Shown here piece by piece: positions 1-9,067 of a stretch of 64,000 bases of DNA. Every line of letters begins with the position of its first letter. Positions within the stretch are counted from its first letter, which is position 1. A model generated the notes under the pieces. That model was not told the origin of the DNA. It saw nothing but the letters and a program-made list of their open reading frames with translations, and made no database searches. The position numbers and the translations under genes were made by a program. The stretch comes from Chroococcopsis sp964623815 (GTDB lineage Bacteria; Cyanobacteriota; Cyanobacteriia; Cyanobacteriales; Microcystaceae): positions 1 through 64,000 of the forward strand of contig CAZUVR010000007.1 of assembly GCA_964623815.1 (NCBI GenBank). The letters run 5' to 3'.

Positions 1-47
1 CCCTCTCTAATTGTTACGGCCAAATAGTCAAAAGTAGAGGTCAATTG

Positions 48-2810
48 ATGGCGGAGCCGAATAATAATTTTAATCAAGCAACAGATTTACCAGACTTTTA
101 TTTAGAACAGAACTTTTTTACTACCGATTCCCTGAGTTTTGGGGATTCAGAGGACTACTACAGATTTTATACCCTCTACGGGCCCAGCAACCTCTACGCG
201 GTTTTAAACGGACTCGCGGCTGATGCCGATCTATATATCTACGATCAGAATCAAAACCTAATCGCCAGTAGTACCGCCAGTGGTAACGTTAGCGAGACGA
301 TAGACGTAACGCTGAACGGTTTTCAGTACTATTACGTTAAAGTGCTTAACTATATCGCCTCTAACACAACTAATTACGGGCTATATCTATATAATGATTA
401 CTCGGGGTCAACCTTAAACACAGCCAGAGATATAGGTATCAGTTGGGGACAGGGAAGCGATCGCTACTGGGCTTACGAGAAAATTTTTTGGGGTGAGTAT
501 CTCGACTATCGGGATAACGTCGATGTAGTTAAGTTCAAGATGGAGGCAGCCGGAACCATCAGCCTGAGGATGAAAGACTTTGAGTATAGCGGCGGACTAC
601 AGGCGACTCTGCAGTTACTCGACTCTAACGGTAACGTATTGCAAACGGTGGGGGGAATAGTCGGGGATGGCCTCAACGTCGATCGCTACACGGCCCCCGC
701 AGGAACTTACTACGTCAGGTTCAGCCAAACTTACGGATCAGATCCCTACACCTTCCGCATTGTCACCGATTACGCGGGGGATGTCACCAGCACGGCAAGG
801 GAGCTAGGCAACATCAGCGGCAGCAGTCGCCGACTTTACGATATGGTAGGCTCTAATCTCGATGGAGTAACCTATGCCGACGGTAATGACCTTTATAAAT
901 TCACACTCGATAAAACCTCACCGGTGGATTTATGGTTAAAGATCCTTCAAACTCCCCCCACCTTCGATGCAAGCTTGAAGCTCGCCCGCGATAACAACGG
1001 CGATGGCTTCATAACCTCGAACGAAGTGCTGATCTCGTCAGCGAACTCGGGAGACGATCGCTTTTCCACCATCCTGAACCCCGGTACCTATTACGTGGAA
1101 GTAGTACCTAACGGGGCGTATACCAGCTATCAACTCGATCTAGATTCCGACTTCGACGCGGTTAGCAGCGATGCTAAAGCTTACAGTAATATGTCCAAGG
1201 CGAGGACTTTGGGCAACCTAATTGGAGAAACACCCTATATCGAAGATGGATTCGGTATCAGTGCCGGAGATATATCCGACTTCTTCAAATTTCAGATGAC
1301 GGCCCCGGGCAGGCTATCAGCGGGTGCTTTCCTTAACTCCTACTACTCCAGAACCCTCAGTCAACCCTCACTGTCGGTAGTTCGAGATGCTAATAACAAC
1401 CAGCGCCTTGATGCTGGGGAAACTATCACCCCTTTCGGCAATGGCAGTCTCAGCGCCGATCTAGCTACCGGAACCTATTATCTCTCTACTAGCGGTAACG
1501 GCGAACAGGGCGCTTATTCTTTGCGGGTAGTTTCAGATTATGCCGGTAACACTCTCGCTACAGCCCGTCAACTGAGCGCCATCAGCGGAGCTGCCCCCAC
1601 CCCTCAAACCTTTCAGGACTACATCGAACAATTTTTCGATGCTGGTAGCGATGTCAACGACTTTTATCGCTTCGATCTACCCGCCACCTATCAAGTTACC
1701 CTCAGCACTACGGGAGTCTCTGGGGAAGATGCCTCACTATCGTTGATTAGAGATGTTAATAATAACAACGTCGTCGATGCGGGTGACGTGCTGGCCACAT
1801 CGGACAATCTCAACTCCCCCAGCGAATCCCTCACCCGATTGCTTCAGGCGGGGCGATATTTTGCCCGCATACAGGGGGTTAACGGTGCCACTAACTACAC
1901 CATGAAAGCCCAATTCGCTACCGTCAATCAAGATCCAGACGATACGATCGCCAAAGTTGCCAATTTACCTGCTAATACGAAAACCTTGGGGCAGTTCGTA
2001 GACTTCTCCCTGAACCCTGCTACCGATGTGGATCTGATCCGGTTTACAGTGGCGGCGGGACAGAAAGTGGGATTCGATCTAGATTCCCGTAACGGCTCGA
2101 ATTTGAATACCTATCTGCGAATTTTTAACTCTGCCGGCACACAAATCGCTGCCAATAATGATGGCGCGGCTCCTGGAGAGACGGCGGGCGGCTTTTCCTA
2201 TTTGGCGTTTACCTTTACTGGAGCGGGGACATACTACGCGGGAGTATCTTTAAATCCCAATACCGGTTACAATCCCCTTACTGGCGTTAACGATATTGCC
2301 GGTTCCACAAGTGGTGGGGATTACCGCCTGACTCTCAACGATCTCGGCAGGTTTTTCACCGGCGATAACAATAATAATTCTATCTCCGGCGGCACCGCTA
2401 ACGACAGTCTCAGGGGCGGAGGTGGCAATGATACCCTCATCGGCGGGGGCGGTAACGATACCCTCATCGGTGGTAGTGGAGCCGATGTTTATCGTTTTCT
2501 GACACCGAGCGATCGCTTAGATACGATCGGCGATTTCAAAAGCGGTGAAAGCGATAAAATTCAGGTTTCCGCTTCTGGTTTCGGTGGTGGTTTAAGGGCG
2601 GGTACAAGTTTGACAGCCGCTCAATTCCGTTCTGGAGGGGGTATTACCACCGCCAACACATCTGCACAAAGGTTTATCCATAACACCAGCAATGGAGCCT
2701 TGTTCTTCGATCGTGACGGTAGCGCGGCAACTGTGGCACCTGTTCAAATCGCTACTTTATCAGGTGTTCCCGCTCCCACCCTATTAAATACCCATATCGC
2801 TATTATTTAA
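48..2810 (+). CDS. Secreted multi-domain protein with PPC-type modules, EF-hand-like loops and C-terminal RTX repeats
   Basis: The 920-residue product is built from repeated beta-sandwich modules of the bacterial pre-peptidase C-terminal (PPC) type. Their signatures (DxxDFYRF at the start, GTYYV near the end, then SDYAGxTxxTAR) recur along residues 1-760. Three modules contain a calcium-loop-like insertion, at about residues 315 (DNNGDGFITSNE), 447 and 569. Around residues 785-820 there are RTX nonapeptides (GGGGNDTLIG), followed by the usual terminal domain ending in DRDGSAA. There is no N-terminal signal peptide, so type I secretion through the C terminus is expected. ATG at 48 is preceded by AGAGG at 36-40; a TTG directly before it is in frame but less likely. 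It is probably an extracellular or surface protein. No catalytic domain is recognised. Confidence 0.85.
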   Translation: MAEPNNNFNQATDLPDFYLEQNFFTTDSLSFGDSEDYYRFYTLYGPSNLYAVLNGLAADADLYIYDQNQNLIASSTASGNVSETIDVTLNGFQYYYVKVLNYIASNTTNYGLYLYNDYSGSTLNTARDIGISWGQGSDRYWAYEKIFWGEYLDYRDNVDVVKFKMEAAGTISLRMKDFEYSGGLQATLQLLDSNGNVLQTVGGIVGDGLNVDRYTAPAGTYYVRFSQTYGSDPYTFRIVTDYAGDVTSTARELGNISGSSRRLYDMVGSNLDGVTYADGNDLYKFTLDKTSPVDLWLKILQTPPTFDASLKLARDNNGDGFITSNEVLISSANSGDDRFSTILNPGTYYVEVVPNGAYTSYQLDLDSDFDAVSSDAKAYSNMSKARTLGNLIGETPYIEDGFGISAGDISDFFKFQMTAPGRLSAGAFLNSYYSRTLSQPSLSVVRDANNNQRLDAGETITPFGNGSLSADLATGTYYLSTSGNGEQGAYSLRVVSDYAGNTLATARQLSAISGAAPTPQTFQDYIEQFFDAGSDVNDFYRFDLPATYQVTLSTTGVSGEDASLSLIRDVNNNNVVDAGDVLATSDNLNSPSESLTRLLQAGRYFARIQGVNGATNYTMKAQFATVNQDPDDTIAKVANLPANTKTLGQFVDFSLNPATDVDLIRFTVAAGQKVGFDLDSRNGSNLNTYLRIFNSAGTQIAANNDGAAPGETAGGFSYLAFTFTGAGTYYAGVSLNPNTGYNPLTGVNDIAGSTSGGDYRLTLNDLGRFFTGDNNNNSISGGTANDSLRGGGGNDTLIGGGGNDTLIGGSGADVYRFLTPSDRLDTIGDFKSGESDKIQVSASGFGGGLRAGTSLTAAQFRSGGGITTANTSAQRFIHNTSNGALFFDRDGSAATVAPVQIATLSGVPAPTLLNTHIAII

Positions 2811-2919
2811 CCATAGGGATAGGTAAACTCCAGGGTACGATAGAAATACGATCACTAGCAATAGAAGGGCAGGAGCAAGAAGTAAATAACGAGTTAGTTT
2901 TTCCGAGTTAAACAATTTT
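2784..2919 (-). pseudogene. Remnant of a sugar-type ABC transporter permease (first membrane helix only)
   Basis: The minus strand between the ends of the RTX gene and the FkbM-like gene encodes a short hydrophobic stretch, TRYLLLAPALLLLVIVFLSY followed by PGVYLSLW. This matches the first transmembrane segment of MalF/UgpA-type carbohydrate permeases. The similarity stops where the frame runs into the antisense of the RTX gene (stop at 2784-2786). There is no room for a full permease, so I read it as a relic left by a deletion. The family assignment is from memory of the helix pattern. It could be coincidence in a hydrophobic frame. Confidence 0.45.
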
Positions 2920-3804
2920 GTATTTGCCAAAGCTTCGGGGATGTCCATCGACTTTGTAACGCAGGAAATATCGAGCTGGTTCATAGTGATTTTCGGCAGT
3001 ATAAGGCTCGCAGAACTTATCACCAACTAAATCTTCACGCACGAAGAAGGCGTTGACACCTGCAAAACTGCAACCCACTAGTTTATAACCTTTTTGCTCG
3101 CCCAGTTTCTCCAATGCCTTGAGACTCGAACCCATGTGGCTGGTGTAGTCCCATACATGTTCTGGATTGTATTGCATGACCCAACTGCATTCTGGTGGAT
3201 AAATCGCGTTATATTCTAGAATTACTACCCTTGGTCGGTAATTGTTGATGGCTTGCCATACCCAATAGTCATTACCGTCTATATCGATCGATAATAAATC
3301 TAACTCGGTCGGTACTTCTGCTTTTTTAAATAGGTCTTCTATATTATCTGGGGTGATGAAACAATTATTCAGGCTTAGCTGTTTACTAGCTATAGGATCG
3401 GCAAATATTGAGTTAATTATTTTGCAGGAATTAGCACTACCTTCTATCCAATGCCCTTTCCATCCCTTTAACAATAGATAAGCACTATTACTTTCTAAAC
3501 CAATACCTACACCAAATTCAACAAAAAAATTGTTAGTTGTCCCGATACGGTTAAAAATTTCACTGATGATTCCGTCTTCCCCGCATTGGGAAAATACTTT
3601 AAATTCAGAGCGATTCAGTTTTTTAGGGTCTTGATATTTGGGACTATTATATAGATTATCTTGTAGATACTGATCCAGTTTTAGGTCTATTATATACCGT
3701 TCAGTTTCTAATAGCTTTATACCTTTATATACTTGTTTTTTATATTCTGGTGGAATAGATGATTGTACACTACTGATTATTTTTTTGATTACTTCTTTCA
3801 TCAT
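2908..3804 (-). CDS. FkbM-like SAM-dependent methyltransferase
   Basis: This 298-residue protein has a Rossmann-type methyltransferase core. The glycine-rich SAM loop is FFVEFGVGIGLESNSAYLL (about residues 90-110), the acidic ribose-binding turn is HWIEGS, and LLSIDIDGNDYWVWQAI plus VVILEYN are typical of FkbM and related sugar or glycan O-methyltransferases. It starts at a double ATG (3804 and 3801). It is the last gene of a minus-strand operon after the MBOAT, SGNH-like and NDH-2 genes, 34 bp or more downstream of NDH-2. The context suggests methylation of a surface polysaccharide or glycolipid, which is inference. A second FkbM enzyme lies at 7660-8631. Confidence 0.75.
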   Translation of the reverse strand: MMKEVIKKIISSVQSSIPPEYKKQVYKGIKLLETERYIIDLKLDQYLQDNLYNSPKYQDPKKLNRSEFKVFSQCGEDGIISEIFNRIGTTNNFFVEFGVGIGLESNSAYLLLKGWKGHWIEGSANSCKIINSIFADPIASKQLSLNNCFITPDNIEDLFKKAEVPTELDLLSIDIDGNDYWVWQAINNYRPRVVILEYNAIYPPECSWVMQYNPEHVWDYTSHMGSSLKALEKLGEQKGYKLVGCSFAGVNAFFVREDLVGDKFCEPYTAENHYEPARYFLRYKVDGHPRSFGKYKIV

Positions 3805-3838
3805 AATTTCTACTAGCTAACGTTTCTTTTTTTTAGTA

Positions 3839-5077
3839 TTAAGAAGAGATAGATTTATCGCGTACTATTTGTTTGTACTGTCCGCCTAACCATTTTGACA
3901 TTTTCAATAGAGTATTATTCAACCAGTGTTTTAATACCTTTAATTGATGTTGACTGGTAGGAAGACGAAGAATATAAACAAACCTGCGAATTTTATCCCC
4001 TAACTCTCCGGTAATTTTAATACCTTGGCTAGATACTATAGCATACTTTCGCCCTAATGTTAACATATCCCCTAAGTGAAAATATTTATAGGTTTTTAAA
4101 GGTTTATTTTGAATAAGTAAACTAAGATTTTGGGCGACGCAGGTAGAAGCTTGATAGGCGGCTTGAGCGGTAGAAGGTACAAATTTTTTAAATTTATAAA
4201 TTTCTGCCATATCACCTAGGGCGAATACTTCTTGATAATCTAATAACTGTAAGCTCGGTCTTACTAATAATTTCCTTGCGGCAGTGCGCCGACAATTAAT
4301 ATTACCTACCAATTCACCAGGTTCAGTGCCCAATGCTTGAACGATCAAATCTACCTCGCTCATTATAGAGCGGCCGTTGTTATTAAGCCACAAACTATCG
4401 ATTCCCACGGATTCCACAGAGGTATTCAACGATATTTGCACGCCTCTATTTAATAAGGCCCGATAGGCTACAGTCCTGACTGCAGAGGGAAAATACTTGA
4501 GAATTTCGCCACCCGATTCGATTAATTGAATTGTGCCCCGGCTACCGAAGCGATCGGCGAGCTTACAGGCTAACTCTACCCCATTAGCACCTCCACCGAT
4601 TACGGCTACCCTATAATGAAGTTTCTCTCCCGTTTCGAGATGATGAATTTTGGCGTTTAAAAGTTCCGCATCTTCCAAAGTCCGGAAGGTTAATGCTAGC
4701 TCCGACAGTCCTGGAATCGAGGAGGAGCGATTTTTACTACCAGCGCTCAAAACTAGATAATCATAGACCAGATTACTACCATCTTCCAAACAGATCTCTT
4801 TCTCATCTAGGCCGATGAAACTCGCTTTTTTATTAATGAATCTGACCTTAGTTTCTTTTAATAACTGCCTGTAGGATGGGGCTATTTGCCAACGTTGTAA
4901 CTCGCCGGTGATCATTTCATAAAGCAGGGGGGTAAACAAAAAATGTTCCTTAGGCTCTATTAAAAATAATTGCCATCGACCAGATTTAACCTGTGGATGA
5001 CGGTTAAGGTGTAAAGCCGTATATAAACCGCCGAAGCCGCCGCCCACTATACAAATTCTTATCTGTTTGTCTAGCAT
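3839..5077 (-). CDS. ndbB: Type II NAD(P)H dehydrogenase / demethylphylloquinone reductase-like (NdbB type)
   Basis: This is a single-subunit, FAD-containing pyridine nucleotide:quinone oxidoreductase of about 412 residues. It has an N-terminal FAD dinucleotide fold (RICIVGGGFGGLYTAL), a second nucleotide fold near residue 160 (VAVIGGGANGVELACKLADR), and the VFALGDMAE motif near residue 295 that contacts FAD. Length and the single short C terminus fit NdbB better than the longer NdbA or NdbC. Cyanobacterial NdbB (Synechocystis slr1743) reduces demethylphylloquinone in phylloquinone synthesis. I chose ATG 5077; a GTG at 5089 lies 3 bp after the upstream stop. It is embedded in a polysaccharide acylation operon, an unusual place for a respiratory enzyme. 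Confidence 0.75.
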   Translation of the reverse strand: MLDKQIRICIVGGGFGGLYTALHLNRHPQVKSGRWQLFLIEPKEHFLFTPLLYEMITGELQRWQIAPSYRQLLKETKVRFINKKASFIGLDEKEICLEDGSNLVYDYLVLSAGSKNRSSSIPGLSELALTFRTLEDAELLNAKIHHLETGEKLHYRVAVIGGGANGVELACKLADRFGSRGTIQLIESGGEILKYFPSAVRTVAYRALLNRGVQISLNTSVESVGIDSLWLNNNGRSIMSEVDLIVQALGTEPGELVGNINCRRTAARKLLVRPSLQLLDYQEVFALGDMAEIYKFKKFVPSTAQAAYQASTCVAQNLSLLIQNKPLKTYKYFHLGDMLTLGRKYAIVSSQGIKITGELGDKIRRFVYILRLPTSQHQLKVLKHWLNNTLLKMSKWLGGQYKQIVRDKSISS

Positions 5078-5092
5078 CGTTTTTCTCACTAA

Positions 5093-6040
5093 TTAGGGCT
5101 GAGTTATCGTAGCATTAATAATCGGTTTTAGCTGTTGGACTAACTCTTGAGAACGAATCAGCCTACCTTGCGGTAATAAATGATAATGAGTATCGGCAAA
5201 AATACTCGAATCATTATGAATATTGAGACTCTCTTTATTGTAGATAGTGGGTACGACCATCGATAATAACTCGGCGGATTTGCGGATGTTACGGACAGTT
5301 TTCGGGTCATCACTACCATAAATCCAGGGCAAGGATACCACAAGGGTGGCTCCCTTAGCTTTTAAATCTTGACTGAATCGAGCTATGGTTATGAGAGAAT
5401 GACGCGATATTGGCCGATGTACGCTTAACTTCCACCACTGCCCCGTCCTTTCTTTAACTTTAGTGGGGTCGCCGTTTTTTTCGATAGGATCGGAAAGATA
5501 GCCAGTCATTCTACCTTGTTCTACTAAATCGACGGAAGATTTAACCACCGACTTTAAGCCGGGTATACCCATCAGCCATGTCTCTTCCACCACCTTATCA
5601 ACGGGCGCTTTCGGTAAAAACGGCTCTCCCTTGGCTACGCTGAAAGGAATCGAACCGAATAAACCATCTCCGTAACCGATCCCATCGTCATCGGTTAACA
5701 TCAGGTACTCTGGAATTAAAACGACAATATCTCCTTTTCGCACTTGTTCGAGAATGAGAGAGGGAATTACATTTAATCCCAAATCCCCCTGCAGGCCGAA
5801 ATTAAACACGGGAATACCTAACTCTTTGCTCATCACTTCGGAATTAACGCTATAGTGAGCGCCAGAGCCAGCGGTGATAATTATCCGTCTCGGTGCTTCA
5901 ATCTCTTGGGCTAGGGCGGCTTTCGCGTCGTACATTCGCAATAACCAACTTAATTCGCCGCCACCGTAGACGTTATATATATATCCTAAAGACCAAGCCG
6001 ATGCTAAAGTCGCTAACCAGGGAAGAATAGTTTTCATCAT
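5093..6040 (-). CDS. SGNH-like partner protein of the MBOAT acyltransferase
   Basis: This 315-residue protein has an N-terminal hydrophobic segment (signal anchor). It is followed by an SGNH/GDSL-like domain: TAGSGAHYSVNSEVM holds the likely nucleophile serine, and DTHYHLLPQGRLIRSQ near residue 285 supplies a DxxH-like pair. The start codon overlaps the stop of the MBOAT gene by one base, so the two are translationally coupled. MBOAT enzymes commonly pair with such periplasmic proteins (AlgJ, AlgX, DltD and relatives), which finish transfer of acyl groups to exported glycans. The acyl group and the glycan cannot be told from sequence. Confidence 0.65.
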   Translation of the reverse strand: MMKTILPWLATLASAWSLGYIYNVYGGGELSWLLRMYDAKAALAQEIEAPRRIIITAGSGAHYSVNSEVMSKELGIPVFNFGLQGDLGLNVIPSLILEQVRKGDIVVLIPEYLMLTDDDGIGYGDGLFGSIPFSVAKGEPFLPKAPVDKVVEETWLMGIPGLKSVVKSSVDLVEQGRMTGYLSDPIEKNGDPTKVKERTGQWWKLSVHRPISRHSLITIARFSQDLKAKGATLVVSLPWIYGSDDPKTVRNIRKSAELLSMVVPTIYNKESLNIHNDSSIFADTHYHLLPQGRLIRSQELVQQLKPIINATITQP

Positions 6041-7497
6041 TAGAAATCGAAGTAGATAAAACTAGATGAAGTATTAGCGGCCAGGAGAATGGTTAAACCT
6101 AACCAGATTTTTGTTAACCAAGGGTTGAGCAAAAATTCGTACTCGAATTTCTCCTTCCATACGGCTAAGTGTTCTAGAAAGAGAACGACGAAGGACAAGA
6201 CTAATATTAGTATTAAGGCGGCTAATTGATTCTGATTGTAGGAACTAAGTACGGTAGATAAATTATTTAACGTGTAAGTCCAGGGAGTTGCCAGAGTCGC
6301 TAATTTAGTCGCTAACCTGCTGTTATCGGTTTCCATAAAGAATAAACAACCGAATACCACAGACACGAAAGTAAGCGCCCAGGATATGAATTGAGGGCGG
6401 GCTACGTATTTACCGATGAACCCGTAGAAAGGTCTACCCAAATAGCGCAGAACCAAGAGCAAGGCCCCGTGATAGGCTCCCCAGGCGACGAAATTCCACG
6501 AAGCCCCGTGCCAGAAACCGGAAAGGGTAAAGGTGATGAAAAGATAGAAAGGAGCCCAGTTTTTATTAGAACCCATCAGAGGGATGAACACATAATCCCT
6601 GAACCAGGTGCTTAGGGTAATATGCCACCTCCGCCAAAATTCATTGATACTCTGAGAGGTATAAGGGGCTTGAAAGTTCAGGGTGAGCCTTATCCCCATG
6701 AATCGGGCTAACCCTAGAGCAATAAAACTATATCCCCCGAAGTCGAAATATATTCTCAGTGTGAAAAGAAAAGCATCGAACCAGATGAACCAGGGATTAT
6801 CTACTCTTTTTAAATCGATATAGTCGGTGAGATTATCTGCCAGCACAAACTTCATGAATAATCCCAGAGATAACCAGCGCATACCCTCCTCAAAGTTTTG
6901 CCCGGTGAATTTAAAGCTGAAAGCATCTATCTGGGGGAGTAAATCACGACGGCGCTCGATCGGCCCCGCTACTACCTTCGGAAAATAAGAGATAAAATTG
7001 ACGTAGTCCAGCACTCTTACTTCTTTTTTCCGCTTCATCATATAGGTGTCCACGGCAAAGGCCACCATTTCAAAGGTGAAGAAAGATACCCCCGGCGGGA
7101 TTCTCTGCGGTAGGGGAATAAAAAAGCTTTTCTGCCAATCGGCGGGCAGGCTGACGAATAAACCTATTACCCCCTCGATAAAAAATACTATGTATTTGAA
7201 GTAAGCTAGTACGCTTATATTCCAGACGACGATCGCAGTGAGTATAGCTTTCGGTTTCCAACCTTCGGCTCTCACCATCCATGACAGCATCAAGTAGTTA
7301 AATGCGACATCGATAACGAAAACGGCGAAGCTAGCCCGACTCGCACTGAAAAATAACAATAGCGATAGACATAGTAATCCAATACGATCGAATAAGTCCC
7401 TCCAGAGATGGAGAGACTTGGCTATGTAGCGCACCGTAAAAAATGGTACGCCGTATAGTATCAAGATCCACCAGAAAGAAAACTCAGAATAGTTCAA
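6040..7497 (-). CDS. MBOAT-family membrane-bound O-acyltransferase (AlgI/DltB type)
   Basis: A 485-residue polytopic membrane protein with the MBOAT signature: SINEFWRRWHITLSTWFRDY and, about 45 residues on, TLSGFWHGASWNFVAWGAYHG, which contains the family histidine. MBOAT proteins of this type move acyl groups across the membrane to modify alginate, cellulose, teichoic acids or other glycans. It is the first gene of the operon MBOAT, SGNH-like, NDH-2, FkbM. The longest frame starts at TTG 7497 with no convincing ribosome site, so the exact start is uncertain. The catalytic motifs are intact. Confidence 0.85.
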   Translation of the reverse strand: MNYSEFSFWWILILYGVPFFTVRYIAKSLHLWRDLFDRIGLLCLSLLLFFSASRASFAVFVIDVAFNYLMLSWMVRAEGWKPKAILTAIVVWNISVLAYFKYIVFFIEGVIGLFVSLPADWQKSFFIPLPQRIPPGVSFFTFEMVAFAVDTYMMKRKKEVRVLDYVNFISYFPKVVAGPIERRRDLLPQIDAFSFKFTGQNFEEGMRWLSLGLFMKFVLADNLTDYIDLKRVDNPWFIWFDAFLFTLRIYFDFGGYSFIALGLARFMGIRLTLNFQAPYTSQSINEFWRRWHITLSTWFRDYVFIPLMGSNKNWAPFYLFITFTLSGFWHGASWNFVAWGAYHGALLLVLRYLGRPFYGFIGKYVARPQFISWALTFVSVVFGCLFFMETDNSRLATKLATLATPWTYTLNNLSTVLSSYNQNQLAALILILVLSFVVLFLEHLAVWKEKFEYEFLLNPWLTKIWLGLTILLAANTSSSFIYFDF

Positions 7498-7600
7498 GGC
7501 TTTAAATAATAATTAGGTTAAATTTATAAGAATAGAAGCTAACTTAACAGGTCGCTTTGAAAATCCCCATGAATAGAATACATTATCGGGCTATTTTCTT

Positions 7601-7631
7601 GACAAGTTTAACAAACTTTGTCAAACTTGTC
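7601..7631. promoter_or_regulatory. Nested inverted repeat upstream of the second FkbM gene
   Basis: GACAAGTTT (7601-7609) and AAACTTGTC (7623-7631) are perfect 9-bp inverted arms, and the spacer itself contains the palindrome ACAAACTTTGT (7611-7621). It sits between the divergent MBOAT and FkbM genes. It overlaps the TTG codon proposed by the longest frame, which favours the downstream ATG 7660 as the real start. It may be an operator or an RNA hairpin. Confidence 0.45.
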
Positions 7632-7659
7632 CATAAATTCTAAAGTAACCTCTCCTACA

Positions 7660-8631
7660 ATGTTTTATAAAAAAATCCTAGAAACTCACAGGGTTTATAA
7701 GAAAATCAAGACCTATCCCCATATTCAAAATGATTATTGGAAAGAAAAGTTGGTCGAACACGAAGTAAGCCCTCTTAAGGTGGAGTACGATCGAGAGCAA
7801 GATAAACTATTTTATAAGCCTTTAAACATCCGTTTAACCCCTAACAAGCATGATTTTATTTTAAGTAAAACTTCTGTATCTATAGCTAATGCTTTAAAGA
7901 ATTTATTGGATTGTCAGTTTTTCATCGATAGTGAAGATCAATTAATCATCAAACTAGACAATACAGAATTAATCATAGGCGATCAACAGGAATTAGGTAT
8001 AGCTTATGAAGTGTTCTTGATGGGTGTTTATAACTTCGTTTACGATAAGCCCCTAGTTTTAGTCGATATAGGGATGAATACGGGTTTCGCTAGCTTATAT
8101 TTCGCGGGGAGAAATAACGTTATTGCCGTATACAGTTATGAGCCTTTCAAGGCAACTTATGAGCAGGCTTTGAAAAATTTTTCCCGTAATCAGGCTTTGC
8201 AAGATAAGATTAAACCTTTTAATTATGGAGTAGGAGGTAAAGAAGAAACTCTGACAGTCGAATATGAATACTCCGTTAAAGGCTCTATCGGTATACAAGG
8301 AATTTCCAGTCAATATAAAGATTCGGTAAGCAAAAATATTATCCAGGAAACCCTAAATATAAAACCATTTAATGAGGTGTTTCAGAAGATTTTAGATCAA
8401 TATCCCGAGGCGGAAATAGTAGCTAAAATTGATTGTGAAGGTTCGGAATATGAAATCATACAATCTCTGGCAGATAATGATTTATTAAAAAGAATAAAAA
8501 TCATCATGATGGAATGGCATCGTCAGGGCCCGAACTCTCTGCTCGAAGAACTTCAAAAAGTAGGGTTTATCGGGTTTTCTCGCTTACCCCACAGCAAGAA
8601 CGTAGGGAATATATACGCCATTCGTTGTTAG
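7660..8631 (+). CDS. FkbM family methyltransferase
   Basis: This is a SAM-dependent methyltransferase of the FkbM family, 323 residues from ATG 7660. It shows the SAM-binding loop LVLVDIGMNTGFASLYFAGR, the acidic motif VYSYEPF, the GVGGKEETLTV strand, and AKIDCEGSEYEIIQSL followed by IIMMEWH, all characteristic of the family. Many members O-methylate sugars of exopolysaccharides or glycolipids. A TTG start at 7618 would add 14 residues but lies inside the inverted repeat. It is transcribed divergently from the MBOAT operon, so it may belong to the same polysaccharide-modification block. Confidence 0.8.
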   Translation: MFYKKILETHRVYKKIKTYPHIQNDYWKEKLVEHEVSPLKVEYDREQDKLFYKPLNIRLTPNKHDFILSKTSVSIANALKNLLDCQFFIDSEDQLIIKLDNTELIIGDQQELGIAYEVFLMGVYNFVYDKPLVLVDIGMNTGFASLYFAGRNNVIAVYSYEPFKATYEQALKNFSRNQALQDKIKPFNYGVGGKEETLTVEYEYSVKGSIGIQGISSQYKDSVSKNIIQETLNIKPFNEVFQKILDQYPEAEIVAKIDCEGSEYEIIQSLADNDLLKRIKIIMMEWHRQGPNSLLEELQKVGFIGFSRLPHSKNVGNIYAIRC

Positions 8632-8637
8632 TGGAAG

Positions 8638-8665
8638 GCTTGGATGGGCATCGTCTCACCCAAGC
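8638..8665. terminator. Hairpin between convergent FkbM and ACP genes
   Basis: GCTTGG (8638-8643) pairs with CCAAGC (8660-8665), with additional TGGG/CCCA complementarity inside. It occupies most of the 52-bp space between convergent genes. There is no long T run, so it is only a probable bidirectional terminator. Confidence 0.4.
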
Positions 8666-8683
8666 TCGATCAGATAATATTCT

Positions 8684-9067
8684 TTACCGACGACCGAAGA
8701 AACCACCCCAACCTTTATTATTATTGGCGGGGGTGGGAATTTCTTTGACAGGAGCCGGTTCAGCGGATACAGGTGTTAAATTAGCAAGCTCACAATTATC
8801 TACTAAATATTGAGCGGACTTTTCGATCGTAGGATAATCCCAGAATAAGGTTGAGGGCAGTTCTTCGTCGAGCCAATCTTCTAAATCGCCCACCATAGTC
8901 ACAGCGTCGATCGAATCTAATCCATAACGGGTGAGAGGCTCGGTGACGCTGATGGTTTTCGCGTCTAGAGACAACTGCTCGGCTAATTTATTGACGAGCC
9001 AGGATTGTACTACCTGGGTGGGATTGGAGGTTTCATTAAGTTTGTAATTGGAATCCTGGAGTTGCAT
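8684..9067 (-). CDS. Acyl carrier protein with C-terminal extension
   Basis: This is a 127-residue carrier protein with the phosphopantetheine site TRYGLDSIDAVTMVGDLEDW; the serine of GLDS accepts the 4'-phosphopantetheine arm. The four-helix carrier domain covers about residues 15-95. It is followed by a proline-rich linker and the tail NNNKGWGGFFGRR, absent from FabF-pathway AcpP. The start ATG 9067 has AGAGGA at a proper distance and lies inside the 3' end of the dehydrogenase gene (32-bp overlap), so the two proteins are coupled. The GLDSIDAV core is closer to polyketide-type standalone carriers than to AcpP. It is likely the carrier of the neighbouring dehydrogenase's substrate. Confidence 0.85.
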   Translation of the reverse strand: MQLQDSNYKLNETSNPTQVVQSWLVNKLAEQLSLDAKTISVTEPLTRYGLDSIDAVTMVGDLEDWLDEELPSTLFWDYPTIEKSAQYLVDNCELANLTPVSAEPAPVKEIPTPANNNKGWGGFFGRR

